A DNA stretch of 64,000 nucleotides, taken from positions 2,356,001 to 2,420,000 of the forward strand of contig OW818699.1 of NCBI GenBank assembly GCA_942493385.1, given 5' to 3'. The first letter of the stretch is position 1, and every line of letters begins with the position of its first letter. This document shows positions 35,718-44,186 of the stretch, piece by piece. The DNA is from UBA8389 sp942493385 (GTDB lineage: Bacteria > Bacteroidota > Bacteroidia > Bacteroidales > UBA1402). The translations under genes and the position numbers were made by a program. Under the pieces are notes generated by a model. That model did not search any database. It had not been told where the DNA came from and was given only the letters and a program-made list of their open reading frames with translations.

Positions 35718-36829
35718 AGCACATTTGCTACCTCACCGGTATGTTTTCAAGGGACGACAGCTTGATTTTTCAGCGTCAGGGCCGTTCGATGGTTGCGGTT
35801 GGATTTCGGGTGAGTTATGTGGTTTGCGACTTGCTGCCCGATGAACTGGTTGAAGGTATTGAGCTGATTTCCTGCCACTTCAAGCCAAAAAACCGCTTGG
35901 GACGCATGCGAAAGACCGGAAAGCTGCTGCTGCAGAAAGCGCTGGCGTTGGATGCGGACATCTATCAGATTTCGGAACCTGAACTGATTGGGGTTGGATT
36001 GAAACTGAAAAAGGCTGGCAAGAGGGTTTTGTACAACATGCGGGAATATTCCTCTGCCGATTTGAGGCACAAGGCGTATTTGAATCGTTTTCTGCGTGTT
36101 CCGGCCAGTATGGCACTGGAGGCCTTTATGAGATATGGATTCCGACGGTTTGATGCCGTTTTTTCGGTGACTCCTGAATTGGTGGAGGTGGTTCGTTCGA
36201 AGTGGAAGATTTCGCATTCGTATTTGTTGACGAACTATCCACAGGTGAATCCGGATTTCTCGCTTTCGCTGGAAGAATACCTTAAAAGGGGTGATGTCGT
36301 TGTTTACTTTGGTACCATTTATTCGACAAGTCGCCAGGAAAAGGTTTTTTCAGCCTTGGAAAAAATGCCTGATGTTCATTACTTGTTGGCAGGAATCATG
36401 GGTGTGGATGCAGGATACATCAGCGAATTGCCCTATTGGAACCAAGTGGAGTTCATCAATGGGTTCAGCCGAAATAAGTTGCCTGAAATACTGGCTCGAG
36501 CATCTATAAGCAATGTGCTTAGGGATGATTCGGTTTCGGGTACGCCGAACGGTTCGTTGGGAGTACTCAAGATTTTTGAGAGCATGGAGGCTGGCTTGCC
36601 GATAATTTGCTCGGATGTGGCTGTGAATCAAAGCATTCTGAACGAATATCCCTGTGGATTGGCGGTGAATGCCAACGATGAGGAAGCCATTTTTGCTGCT
36701 CTGCGCTATTTGGTGGAAAACAAGGAAAAAGCATGGGTTATGGGGCAGGAAGGTCGAAGAGCTGTGTTGGAGAAATACAATTGGGAGAATCAATTCAAAA
36801 CATATTACGACGTAATTAGTACCTTATGA
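35714..36829 (+). CDS. Glycosyltransferase family 4
   Basis: A 371-residue GT-B protein. The N-terminus (ICYLTGMFSRDD) is the acceptor side, and the C-terminal donor domain has IFESMEAGLPIICSD near residue 292, which fits the E-x7-E GT4 pattern. It overlaps the preceding polymerase-like gene (4 bp) and the following FdtA-type gene (4 bp). It may transfer the acylated amino sugar made by the genes that follow, but this is only positional inference. Confidence 0.85.
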   Translation: MKHICYLTGMFSRDDSLIFQRQGRSMVAVGFRVSYVVCDLLPDELVEGIELISCHFKPKNRLGRMRKTGKLLLQKALALDADIYQISEPELIGVGLKLKKAGKRVLYNMREYSSADLRHKAYLNRFLRVPASMALEAFMRYGFRRFDAVFSVTPELVEVVRSKWKISHSYLLTNYPQVNPDFSLSLEEYLKRGDVVVYFGTIYSTSRQEKVFSALEKMPDVHYLLAGIMGVDAGYISELPYWNQVEFINGFSRNKLPEILARASISNVLRDDSVSGTPNGSLGVLKIFESMEAGLPIICSDVAVNQSILNEYPCGLAVNANDEEAIFAALRYLVENKEKAWVMGQEGRRAVLEKYNWENQFKTYYDVISTL

Positions 36830-37236
36830 AAATAGATCAAGTTAAATTGCTAAATTTGCCCAAAATCGAAGATGCCCGTGGGAATCTTTCGTTTATTGAG
36901 GAGGACAGCCACATTCCGTTCCGCATCAAACGGACGTACTGGATTTACGATGTGCCTGGAGGTCAGGTGCGGGGTGCCCATGCGTTTAAGGAGCAGGAAG
37001 AGCTGATTGTGGCCCTTTCTGGCAGCTTTGATGTGGTGGTGGACGACGGCACTGAGAAGAAGGTTTTTTCGCTGAATCGTTCGTATTATGGCTTGTACAT
37101 ACCGGCTGGATTGTGGCGTTCCATGGAAAACTTTTCAACAAATGCGCTGGCAATGGTGTTGAGTTCGACGCATTATTCAGAAAATGACTATATTCGTGGT
37201 TACAATGAATTCTTGGAATATAAAGGCCTAAAATAG
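36826..37236 (+). CDS. FdtA/QdtA-type ketoisomerase paralogue with HAF in place of HAH
   Basis: A 136-residue cupin of the dTDP-4-keto-6-deoxyglucose 3,4-ketoisomerase (WxcM-like) family: DARGNLSFIEE, IPFRIKRTYWIYDVPGG, then RGAHAFKEQEEL and VVVDDG. In characterised FdtA the HxH pair in this position is catalytic. Here the second His is Phe, while the next gene's product has the intact HAH. FdtA proteins form dimers, so this copy may be a non-catalytic partner or may have a different reaction. It overlaps the GT4 gene by 4 bp. Confidence 0.82.
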   Translation: MKIDQVKLLNLPKIEDARGNLSFIEEDSHIPFRIKRTYWIYDVPGGQVRGAHAFKEQEELIVALSGSFDVVVDDGTEKKVFSLNRSYYGLYIPAGLWRSMENFSTNALAMVLSSTHYSENDYIRGYNEFLEYKGLK

Positions 37237-37241
37237 AGTTG

Positions 37242-37658
37242 ATGATTAAGAGTAGCGTATACGATTGTTGCATCATTCCCCTGAACAAAGTCCACAATAG
37301 AGCCGGCAATATTACCGTGGTGGAGGGCAATTCGGACATTCCTTTTGAAACGAAACGGATTTATTACCTCTACGACATACCGGGTGGTGAGAACAGGGGT
37401 GGACATGCGCACCGGGATTTGCAACAGCTGATAGTGGCCACAAGCGGGAGTTTTGACGTGCTTCTGGACGATGGTCGAAACAAGAAAATTATACGGCTGG
37501 ACCGTCCGAATTACGGTCTTTACGTGGTTCCCGGCATTTGGAGAGAGCTTTTTGAGTTCTCCTCGGGTTCGGTTTGTTTGGTATTGGCTTCGGCCAAATA
37601 CGACAACGCCGATTACATGCGGGACTACGATGAATTTTTAGAGTATAAGCAAAGATGA
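37242..37658 (+). CDS. fdtA: FdtA/QdtA-type dTDP-sugar 3,4-ketoisomerase
   Basis: A 138-residue cupin with the full active-site motif RGGHAHRDLQQLIV near residue 50 and the DDG loop in VLLDDGRNKKI. It would convert dTDP-4-keto-6-deoxyglucose to the 3-keto isomer, the first step toward dTDP-Fuc3N or dTDP-Qui3N. The aminotransferase for the next step is at 46803. The two isomer outcomes (FdtA or QdtA) cannot be told apart by eye. ATG at 37242 is preferred over TTG at 37239. Together with its upstream paralogue it forms a tandem pair. Confidence 0.85.
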   Translation: MIKSSVYDCCIIPLNKVHNRAGNITVVEGNSDIPFETKRIYYLYDIPGGENRGGHAHRDLQQLIVATSGSFDVLLDDGRNKKIIRLDRPNYGLYVVPGIWRELFEFSSGSVCLVLASAKYDNADYMRDYDEFLEYKQR

Positions 37659-38191
37659 TCTTACCCAAAAACTATACGATGACCAAAAACGGGATGTTTG
37701 CCCGGTTGGTGGTCCCAGAGGATGCAGAAACCATCATAGCACTGCGCAGTCAACATTCTGCCCGTTTTATGAGTACGGTCGATGCGGTTGTTGAAAATCA
37801 AAAAGCTTGGCTCCGTGCCTACAAAGAGCGGGAGCGGCAGGGGCTGGATTATTATTTCCTGTATTTCATTGATGGTGAGCCTGTTGGGCTGAATCGTGTT
37901 TACAACATTATGAAGGACAGCTTTGTAGGCGGCAGTTTTGTGTTCAAGACTGGATGTGCGTTCGAATTGCCCATACTGGCTACCGTGATGCAGCTCGATT
38001 TGGCGTTCAATGTGCTGAACTTGACGGTTTGCTTCGCCAACATTCATAAGGATAATAAGAAAGCGCTGAAATTCAATCTGTTGCTAGGTTCGGATTTGAT
38101 TTACGACGATGCAACGGAAAATTTCCTGCTGCTGACAAAAAATAATTTCAATACGTATTTCTCGAAATTTGAGCAGCTCTTACAATTATGA
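37655..38191 (+). CDS. GNAT-family acyltransferase
   Basis: A 178-residue protein with the general GNAT layout: an N-terminal RLVVPEDAETIIALRSQHS helix, a YYFLYFIDGEPVGLNRVYNI strand pair, and NIHKDNKKALKFNLLLG near residue 135, which fits the cofactor-binding and C-terminal helix region. It lies between the ketoisomerases and the acyl-assembly genes, so it is the best candidate for N-acylating the 3-amino sugar, with acyl-ACP or acyl-CoA as donor. That role is inference from context. Confidence 0.75.
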   Translation: MILPKNYTMTKNGMFARLVVPEDAETIIALRSQHSARFMSTVDAVVENQKAWLRAYKERERQGLDYYFLYFIDGEPVGLNRVYNIMKDSFVGGSFVFKTGCAFELPILATVMQLDLAFNVLNLTVCFANIHKDNKKALKFNLLLGSDLIYDDATENFLLLTKNNFNTYFSKFEQLLQL

Positions 38192-39123
38192 AAGCATTTA
38201 TATTCCCCGGGCAGGGTAGCCAACGACAAGGAATGGGCAAGGATCTGTACGATAACTTTCCCGAAGCCAAAGACCTATTTGAACGAGCCAACGATTTTTT
38301 GGGCCGTCGCATTACCGATGTGATGTTTCATGGTGACGAACTGGAACTGACGGAAACCAAGAACACCCAACCGGCCGTATTTTTATATCAGGTAGCTACT
38401 GCGTTGACGCAGAAAGATTTGACTCCTGATGTGGTTGCCGGCCATTCGCTGGGTGAATTTGCCGCTTTGGTGGTGAACAAGTGCATTTCGTTCGAGGACG
38501 GTCTGAATCTGGTGCTCAACCGGGCGCTGATAGCCCAAAAAGTTTGTGAGAAATTCGATACAGCCATGGCTGCCGTGATTGGTTTCCCGGATGAAGTCAT
38601 TCAAAGGAGGCTTCAGGAAATGTCCGAGGAATCGGGCGAGCCCATTTATTTTGCCAATTACAACGGCCCGGGGCAAGTAGTGATCACCGGTTCGAAAATG
38701 GGCGTCCGATATGCCTGTAAGAAATTTAAGGAAGAAGGGGCCAAAAAGGCAGTTCCACTGGCCATCAGCGGTTCCTTCCACTCGCCCTACATGCTGGAAG
38801 CCGAAAAAGAGCTAGGCGAGATCATACGAAATACAACGTTTAACAAACCGATTTGTCCCATCTATCAATGTGTTGATGGTGAGGTGCATACCGATCCGAA
38901 AGAGATTCAGGACAATCTGGTGGTGCACATTACGCATTCGGTTTTGTGGACAAGCATGGTACACCATATGGTACGTGATGGCGTGACCGAATTTTACGAA
39001 GTCGGAACGGACGACACCTTGCAAAAGATTGTTGTCCGGATGTACCCCGAAACAAAGGTGACTTCCATTTGGGAAGCGCCGACTTACGCTACTATTAACC
39101 CTTTTAAAATTGAAGAATTATGA
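38188..39123 (+). CDS. fabD: Malonyl-CoA:ACP transacylase (FabD-like)
   Basis: A 311-residue acyltransferase with the N-terminal FIFPGQGSQRQGMGK, the nucleophile Ser in GHSLGEFAAL near residue 94, and SGSFHSPYM near residue 198 carrying the catalytic His. It should load malonyl units onto an acyl carrier protein. The next gene (4-bp overlap) encodes such a carrier. A FabD paralogue inside a polysaccharide locus, together with ketosynthases and reductases, points to a dedicated acyl chain for sugar decoration. Confidence 0.9.
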   Translation: MKAFIFPGQGSQRQGMGKDLYDNFPEAKDLFERANDFLGRRITDVMFHGDELELTETKNTQPAVFLYQVATALTQKDLTPDVVAGHSLGEFAALVVNKCISFEDGLNLVLNRALIAQKVCEKFDTAMAAVIGFPDEVIQRRLQEMSEESGEPIYFANYNGPGQVVITGSKMGVRYACKKFKEEGAKKAVPLAISGSFHSPYMLEAEKELGEIIRNTTFNKPICPIYQCVDGEVHTDPKEIQDNLVVHITHSVLWTSMVHHMVRDGVTEFYEVGTDDTLQKIVVRMYPETKVTSIWEAPTYATINPFKIEEL

Positions 39124-39347
39124 TTTTAGATGAATTTGTACAGGCTTTTGCCGCAGAATTTGATGAAACACCCATCGAAGCGTTTGCTCCTGCAACCATA
39201 TATAAGGATCTTGATGAATGGAGTTCGTTGACGGCTTTGTCCATCATAGCCATGGTGGATGAACAGCTTGAAAAACGGATTTCTGGTGCCGATATTCGCT
39301 CCAGCGACAGCATTGAGGATTTGTTCAACGCGATCGAATCCAAATAA
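39120..39347 (+). CDS. Acyl carrier protein
   Basis: A 75-residue acidic protein. The motif DEWSSLTALSIIAMV near residues 32-46 corresponds to the DSL-type phosphopantetheine attachment site; the second Ser of WSSL is the likely carrier residue. It overlaps the transacylase gene by 4 bp and lies 2 bp before a reductase gene, so it is probably the carrier for the adjacent assembly line. A second carrier protein is encoded at 45917. Confidence 0.88.
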   Translation: MILDEFVQAFAAEFDETPIEAFAPATIYKDLDEWSSLTALSIIAMVDEQLEKRISGADIRSSDSIEDLFNAIESK

Positions 39348-39349
39348 TC

Positions 39350-40105
39350 ATGTCGAATCCTTTTTCTCTGGCAGAGAAAACGATACTCGTCACAGGTGCC
39401 TCTTCCGGAATAGGAAGGGGCATCGCTGTGGAGTGTTCAAAAATGGGCGCCAAGCTGGTTATCAGTGGCAGAAATGAAGTTCGATTGAATGAGACGCTTT
39501 CCATGTTGGAAGGTGAGGGGCATACGGCTCTAATAGCCGACATGTCGCTCCAGGCTCAATTGGAGGAGTTGGCAGTCGCTGTTCCAGCTTTGAACGGTTG
39601 TGTCCATTGTGCCGGAATTCCCAAGATGGGTTCTGTCAAATACCTGGACCGGGTGAACATGGAGGACATCTTGAACGTCAATACGGTAGCTCCAATTTTG
39701 CTGACCTCGTTGTTGCTCAAGAAAAAGAAACTTCAGAAGAAATCGTCCATCGTTTTTATTTCGTCCATTTCTGGCGTTTTTACCGCCAATACGGGGGAAG
39801 CGGCTTATGCTACTTCCAAGGGCGCCATTAGCGGCTATGCCAAGACGGCTGCTTTTGAACTGGCTGCTCAAGGGACCCGAGTCAACACCATTTGTCCGGC
39901 CTTGGTGCCGACGGCCATACTGGAACTGTCCAATTCGATGTTTTCAGCTGACCAATTAAAAGAAACCATGTACGACCGTTACCCTTTGAAAAGACTTGGT
40001 ACACCAGAGGATATTGGCTATGCTGCCATTTATCTGTTGTCGGACGCTTCGTCGTGGGTCACGGGTATCAATTTGGTCGTGGATGGCGGTTATACACTTG
40101 CCTAA
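39350..40105 (+). CDS. fabG: 3-oxoacyl-ACP reductase-like SDR (first copy)
   Basis: A 251-residue classical short-chain dehydrogenase. It has the cofactor motif TGASSGIGRG (residues about 14-23), a catalytic Ser in VFISSISG, and YATSKGAISG (Tyr-x3-Lys) near residue 150. It should reduce a 3-oxoacyl-ACP to the 3-hydroxy form. It is clearly paralogous to the SDR at 41175 along its whole length, and each copy is followed by a ketosynthase, so a reductase-ketosynthase pair seems to have been duplicated. Confidence 0.88.
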   Translation: MSNPFSLAEKTILVTGASSGIGRGIAVECSKMGAKLVISGRNEVRLNETLSMLEGEGHTALIADMSLQAQLEELAVAVPALNGCVHCAGIPKMGSVKYLDRVNMEDILNVNTVAPILLTSLLLKKKKLQKKSSIVFISSISGVFTANTGEAAYATSKGAISGYAKTAAFELAAQGTRVNTICPALVPTAILELSNSMFSADQLKETMYDRYPLKRLGTPEDIGYAAIYLLSDASSWVTGINLVVDGGYTLA

Positions 40106-40117
40106 TGCATACCTCAT

Positions 40118-41170
40118 ATGAGTTTATTAAAATTCAACAACGTCGGTATCCGGGCGATTAGTTGCACTGTCCCTCAGGACATTGTGAAAAACCGCGACCT
40201 GACCGATTACTATACTTCGGACCAAATTGAGAAGTTCATTGACGCGACGGGTATTGAAGAACGTCGCTTTGCCAAGGATACTGAAACGGCTTCCGATTTG
40301 TGTTACAATGCCGCCTGCAATCTGTTCGACAAAACAGGGTTCAACCGCGAGGACATTGATATGCTGATTTTTGTGACGCAAACGCCGGACTACAAATCCC
40401 CGGGTTCTGCCATCATCTTGCAAGATCGGTTGAAACTGAAAAAGAGCACGTTGGTGTACGATTTGAACATGACTTGTTCGGGTTTTATCCATGGTTTGCT
40501 TATGTCGTACACGTTTTTGAAGATGCCTGAGATCAACAACATTCTGTTGATGGTGGGGGATACCTTGTCCAAAGCCATCTCGCTGCGCGACAAATCCACC
40601 GGCATGTTGCTGGGTGACGCTGGGGTGGCTACGGTCATTTCCAGAGGCGACCAGTTTGGCGACAGCTTTTTCTCCATGAATACGGATGGTGCTTATACAC
40701 AGGCAGTTCTAAATCCGGCTGGGGGTTATCGCATGGTGAGTTCGCACGAGACCTTGACAGACAAGGAGTACGAGGACGGCAGCATTCGCAACCTGGAACA
40801 GGTGGAAATGAACGGGATGGATGTGTTCAGCTTTGCCATTTCCGAGTTGCCGCGTGATGTGAAGCGTTTGTTGGAATTTGCCGGTGTCGCCATAGACGAC
40901 ATTGACAAATATGCCTTCCATCAGGCCAACAAATACATGATGGAGCACATTGCCAAGAAGTTGAAGACCAATCCGGACAAGATGCTTCGTTCCATCCACA
41001 AATATGGAAATACGGCCGGTGTGTCCATTCCGTTGACGTTGGTGGAAAACAAGGTGCTGTTAAAACCGGGTGAATCCATACTGATGAATGCCATCGGTGC
41101 TGGTTTTGCGTACGGTACGGTGCTCTTGAATCTGGCTGATTGCGAACTATTGGATCTAAACGAATTATAA
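40118..41170 (+). CDS. fabH: Beta-ketoacyl-ACP synthase III (first copy)
   Basis: A 350-residue thiolase-fold enzyme with an intact FabH triad: Cys in NMTCSGFIHG near residue 119, His in FHQANKYM near residue 268, and Asn in YGNTAGVS near residue 298. KAS III enzymes condense an acyl-CoA or acyl-ACP starter with malonyl-ACP. It is paralogous to the enzyme at 41918. Two such enzymes allow two chain-extension steps with different starters. Confidence 0.9.
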   Translation: MSLLKFNNVGIRAISCTVPQDIVKNRDLTDYYTSDQIEKFIDATGIEERRFAKDTETASDLCYNAACNLFDKTGFNREDIDMLIFVTQTPDYKSPGSAIILQDRLKLKKSTLVYDLNMTCSGFIHGLLMSYTFLKMPEINNILLMVGDTLSKAISLRDKSTGMLLGDAGVATVISRGDQFGDSFFSMNTDGAYTQAVLNPAGGYRMVSSHETLTDKEYEDGSIRNLEQVEMNGMDVFSFAISELPRDVKRLLEFAGVAIDDIDKYAFHQANKYMMEHIAKKLKTNPDKMLRSIHKYGNTAGVSIPLTLVENKVLLKPGESILMNAIGAGFAYGTVLLNLADCELLDLNEL

Positions 41171-41174
41171 AGCC

Positions 41175-41912
41175 ATGGAACAATTTTCTTTAAACGGCAA
41201 GACGATTTTGGTTACCGGCGCTTCGTCGGGTTTGGGTGCCAGCACGGCCATCGAATGCAGCAAAGTGGGTGCCAAGGTGGTGATCACGGGCAGAAATTCG
41301 GAGCGGCTGGACGAAACATTTCAGCAGTTAGTTGGCGAAGGGCATACGCAGATAGTCATTGACTTAACGGTGGATAGTGAAATTGATGCTTTAAGTAAAT
41401 CCTTGCCTCAGTTGGATGGTTTGGCGCTGTGTGCAGGCATTACCAAGACGATACCGGTCAAGTTCATTTCCACCGAGGCCATCGATGAGATTTTCAAGAC
41501 GAACAGCTTTTCGTCCATGTTGTTGGTGCAGAAAGCGTTGAAGGCGAAGAAGATCAATAAGGGCGGTTCGATTGTCTTTATTACATCTATTTCCACGGCC
41601 TACGCCGACAAAGGCAATGCCATTTACGCGGCTTCCAAGGGCGCGATGAATTCGTTTTCGAAGGTCTTAGCCCTGGAGTTGGCTGCGCAACGGATTACGT
41701 CGAACTGCATTCAGCCTGGGTTTGTTCCCACCAGAATGCTGGACATTGGCGTTATTACGGAGGAGCAACTGGATGAGGAACGCAAGAAATACCCGCTGGG
41801 TTTCGGCGAACCGACTGATATCGCAAACGGGGTCATCTACCTGCTCTCGGACGCCGCCAAATGGGTGACGGGATCGGTGCTGACCATTGATGGCGGAGTA
41901 ACATTAAAATAA
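41175..41912 (+). CDS. fabG: 3-oxoacyl-ACP reductase-like SDR (second copy)
   Basis: A 245-residue short-chain dehydrogenase. Cofactor motif TGASSGLGAS lies near residue 14, with a catalytic Ser in VFITSISTAYAD and YAASKGAMNS near residue 148. It resembles the SDR at 39350 from end to end (for example both begin FSL-x-x-KTILVTGASSG). It lies 4 bp after the first ketosynthase and 5 bp before the second, which supports a role in reducing a second 3-oxoacyl intermediate. Confidence 0.88.
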   Translation: MEQFSLNGKTILVTGASSGLGASTAIECSKVGAKVVITGRNSERLDETFQQLVGEGHTQIVIDLTVDSEIDALSKSLPQLDGLALCAGITKTIPVKFISTEAIDEIFKTNSFSSMLLVQKALKAKKINKGGSIVFITSISTAYADKGNAIYAASKGAMNSFSKVLALELAAQRITSNCIQPGFVPTRMLDIGVITEEQLDEERKKYPLGFGEPTDIANGVIYLLSDAAKWVTGSVLTIDGGVTLK

Positions 41913-41917
41913 AAAAA

Positions 41918-42970
41918 ATGGCAATAATACATTATAAGAATGTGGGCATCACGGCGATTTCGGCTTGTGTGCCTCCGATCCGTTTCTCGAACTACGATCT
42001 GGGCTACATGGTTCCGGCGGAAAACATCGCGAAACTGGTCGATACCATCGGAATAAAAGAGAAGCGATTGGCTTCTGACGACATCTGTACGTCGGATTTG
42101 TGTTATGAGGCGGCGAAGCGGTTGATGGAGGACAACAAGATTGATCCGAATTCCATCGACATGCTGTTGTTCCTGTCCATGACACCGGATTACATTACGC
42201 CGCCCACTTCGTCCATCCTGCAGAAACGCTTGGGTTTGCCCAATTCGGTGGGTGCGTTGGACATGAGCCTGGCTTGTTCGGGTTTTGTCTATGCGCTGTC
42301 GGTGGCTTATGCCTATGCATCCATGCAGGGCGTGAACCGTGTGCTAGTGCTGGTTGGCGAAACGATGTCCAAGCTGACCAATCGACGGGATAAAGTCAAT
42401 TTTCCTTTGTACGGCGATGCTGGAACGGCTTGCCTGGTGGAAAAAGGCGATTTTGGCGATGCGACGTTTGTGCTGACTGCCGATGGGGAAGGCGAGGAAT
42501 TCGTCAAGATTCCTGCCGGTGGTTTCCGTACGCCGCTCACGGCTGAAAATCTGGAGGATCGCGAGCGGGAGGAAGGCAATTTCCGTCGGGACGTGGAAAT
42601 CACGATGGATGGGATGACTACCTTCAACCATGCGGTCACTGCCATACCAAAGCAAGTCAAGATGCTGATGCACGAGGCCGGTATTACGGCGGACGATGTG
42701 GATTACCTGGTTTCGCACCAGGCCAATAAGTTCATGATTGACTTCATTATCAAACGGATGAAGTTCGATCCGAAAAAAGCGCCTTTTTGCCTCGAAAAGT
42801 ACGGCAATACGAGTTGTGCTTCGGTGCCCATCACGATTGTTTCCGAATTGTACGGCAAGATGGCTGGCGAAAAGCGGCTGTTGTTGAGTGCCATCGGGGC
42901 GGGTTGGTCGTTTGGTACGGCGTACATCAAGACGAAGGATTTGAAGATTTCTCCGGTTTTTGATTATTAA
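41918..42970 (+). CDS. fabH: Beta-ketoacyl-ACP synthase III (second copy)
   Basis: A 350-residue FabH-type ketosynthase with all three active-site residues: Cys in LACSGFVYAL near residue 119, His in SHQANKFM near residue 269, and Asn in YGNTSCAS near residue 298. It is the same length as its paralogue at 40118 and clearly homologous but well diverged, consistent with a different starter acyl group. It overlaps the start region of the MaoC-SDR fusion gene only if that gene used its upstream TTG. Confidence 0.9.
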   Translation: MAIIHYKNVGITAISACVPPIRFSNYDLGYMVPAENIAKLVDTIGIKEKRLASDDICTSDLCYEAAKRLMEDNKIDPNSIDMLLFLSMTPDYITPPTSSILQKRLGLPNSVGALDMSLACSGFVYALSVAYAYASMQGVNRVLVLVGETMSKLTNRRDKVNFPLYGDAGTACLVEKGDFGDATFVLTADGEGEEFVKIPAGGFRTPLTAENLEDREREEGNFRRDVEITMDGMTTFNHAVTAIPKQVKMLMHEAGITADDVDYLVSHQANKFMIDFIIKRMKFDPKKAPFCLEKYGNTSCASVPITIVSELYGKMAGEKRLLLSAIGAGWSFGTAYIKTKDLKISPVFDY

Positions 42971-42977
42971 GACTACT

Positions 42978-44162
42978 ATGAGATACGACGAGATTTATCT
43001 GGGTATGAAGGAGTCCCTGACGCATCAGGTGACCCAACAGGATATTGAGAAGTTTGTCGATTTGACTGGCGATGACAACAAGTTGCACGTGGACAAGGCT
43101 TTTGCTGCGACCACGAGTTTCAAGAAGCCTGTGGTTCACGGCATGATCGGCGCTTCGTTCATTTCGACCATTATTGGAACCAAACTGCCTGGCGACGGTG
43201 CCTTGTGGTTTTCGCAGACGCTGGAGTTTCTCTTGCCGGTACGGGTGGGGGACAAGCTGGTGGTGGAGGCCGAAGTCACCAAAAAGAACGACAACGAGCG
43301 GATTATCGACTTGAAGATTGAGATACTGAATCAGAATCGGCAGGTGGTGACCAAGGGTTTGTCGAGGGTAAAGGTGATTGAGCCGGAAGTTGTGGAAACT
43401 GCTGTTGCTCAGGAAGTACCTGTTACTCGCGTTGCGTTGGTTATCGGGGGTTCAGGTGGTATAGGCAAGGCGGTTTGTCTGCAGTTGGCTTCTGATGGTT
43501 TCGATGTGGTGGTGCATTATAAAAGCAATGCTGTTACTTCTGCTCTCATTCAGAAAGAAATTTCGGCGCTTGGGCGTCAATGCTTGTTGGCTCAGGCCGA
43601 TGTGGACGTAGAAGCGGATTTGGACGAACTGATTCGGCTGGCATTGCGCAAATTCGGGCGAATCGATGTGCTGGTCAATTGTGCGGCTTCGCCCATTCCG
43701 CCTGTCAAAGTGCTCGATTTGGAATGGTCCGATTTTGAGGTTCAGTTGAATTTGAACATCAAGGTGAATCTGCAGCTCATTAAACGGGTGTTGCCCAGCA
43801 TGTTGGAAAACAAGTTTGGCAAGATCATTACCATCGGTACCGTTTATTCCGACAAGCCGAATGCCAGTTTGGTGCATTACATCACGGCAAAATCAGCGCT
43901 GGAGGGCTTTACCAAGGCCATGGCACTGGAGCTGGCTCCCAAAGGGATTCAGGTGAACATGGTTTCACCCAGTGTGATCAGTACGGAATTGACTTCCGAC
44001 ATTCCCGAAAAAGTAAAACTGCTGACAGCAGCACAGACACCGCTTCGTAGGCTGGCACTTCCCGAGGATGTGGCTGGTGCGGTGAGCTTTCTGGCTGGCA
44101 AGCATTCGAATTTCCTGTCTGGTGAGGTGATTCGAGTGAATGGTGGGCAGCTAATGAAATAG
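42978..44162 (+). CDS. MaoC-type dehydratase fused to a short-chain dehydrogenase
   Basis: A 394-residue two-domain protein. Residues 1 to about 130 form a hot-dog MaoC-like hydratase with the Asp/His motif in TGDDNKLHVDKAF and VHGMIGASF. From about residue 155 an SDR domain follows: IGGSGGIGKAV, a catalytic region VHYITAKSALEG (Tyr-x3-Lys), and FLSGEVIRVNGGQ at the end. It could dehydrate a 3-hydroxyacyl thioester and reduce another intermediate, or both. ATG at 42978 is chosen over TTG at 42960. Confidence 0.85.
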   Translation: MRYDEIYLGMKESLTHQVTQQDIEKFVDLTGDDNKLHVDKAFAATTSFKKPVVHGMIGASFISTIIGTKLPGDGALWFSQTLEFLLPVRVGDKLVVEAEVTKKNDNERIIDLKIEILNQNRQVVTKGLSRVKVIEPEVVETAVAQEVPVTRVALVIGGSGGIGKAVCLQLASDGFDVVVHYKSNAVTSALIQKEISALGRQCLLAQADVDVEADLDELIRLALRKFGRIDVLVNCAASPIPPVKVLDLEWSDFEVQLNLNIKVNLQLIKRVLPSMLENKFGKIITIGTVYSDKPNASLVHYITAKSALEGFTKAMALELAPKGIQVNMVSPSVISTELTSDIPEKVKLLTAAQTPLRRLALPEDVAGAVSFLAGKHSNFLSGEVIRVNGGQLMK

Positions 44163-44186
44163 ATTCGATGAAATAGATACGTTGTA

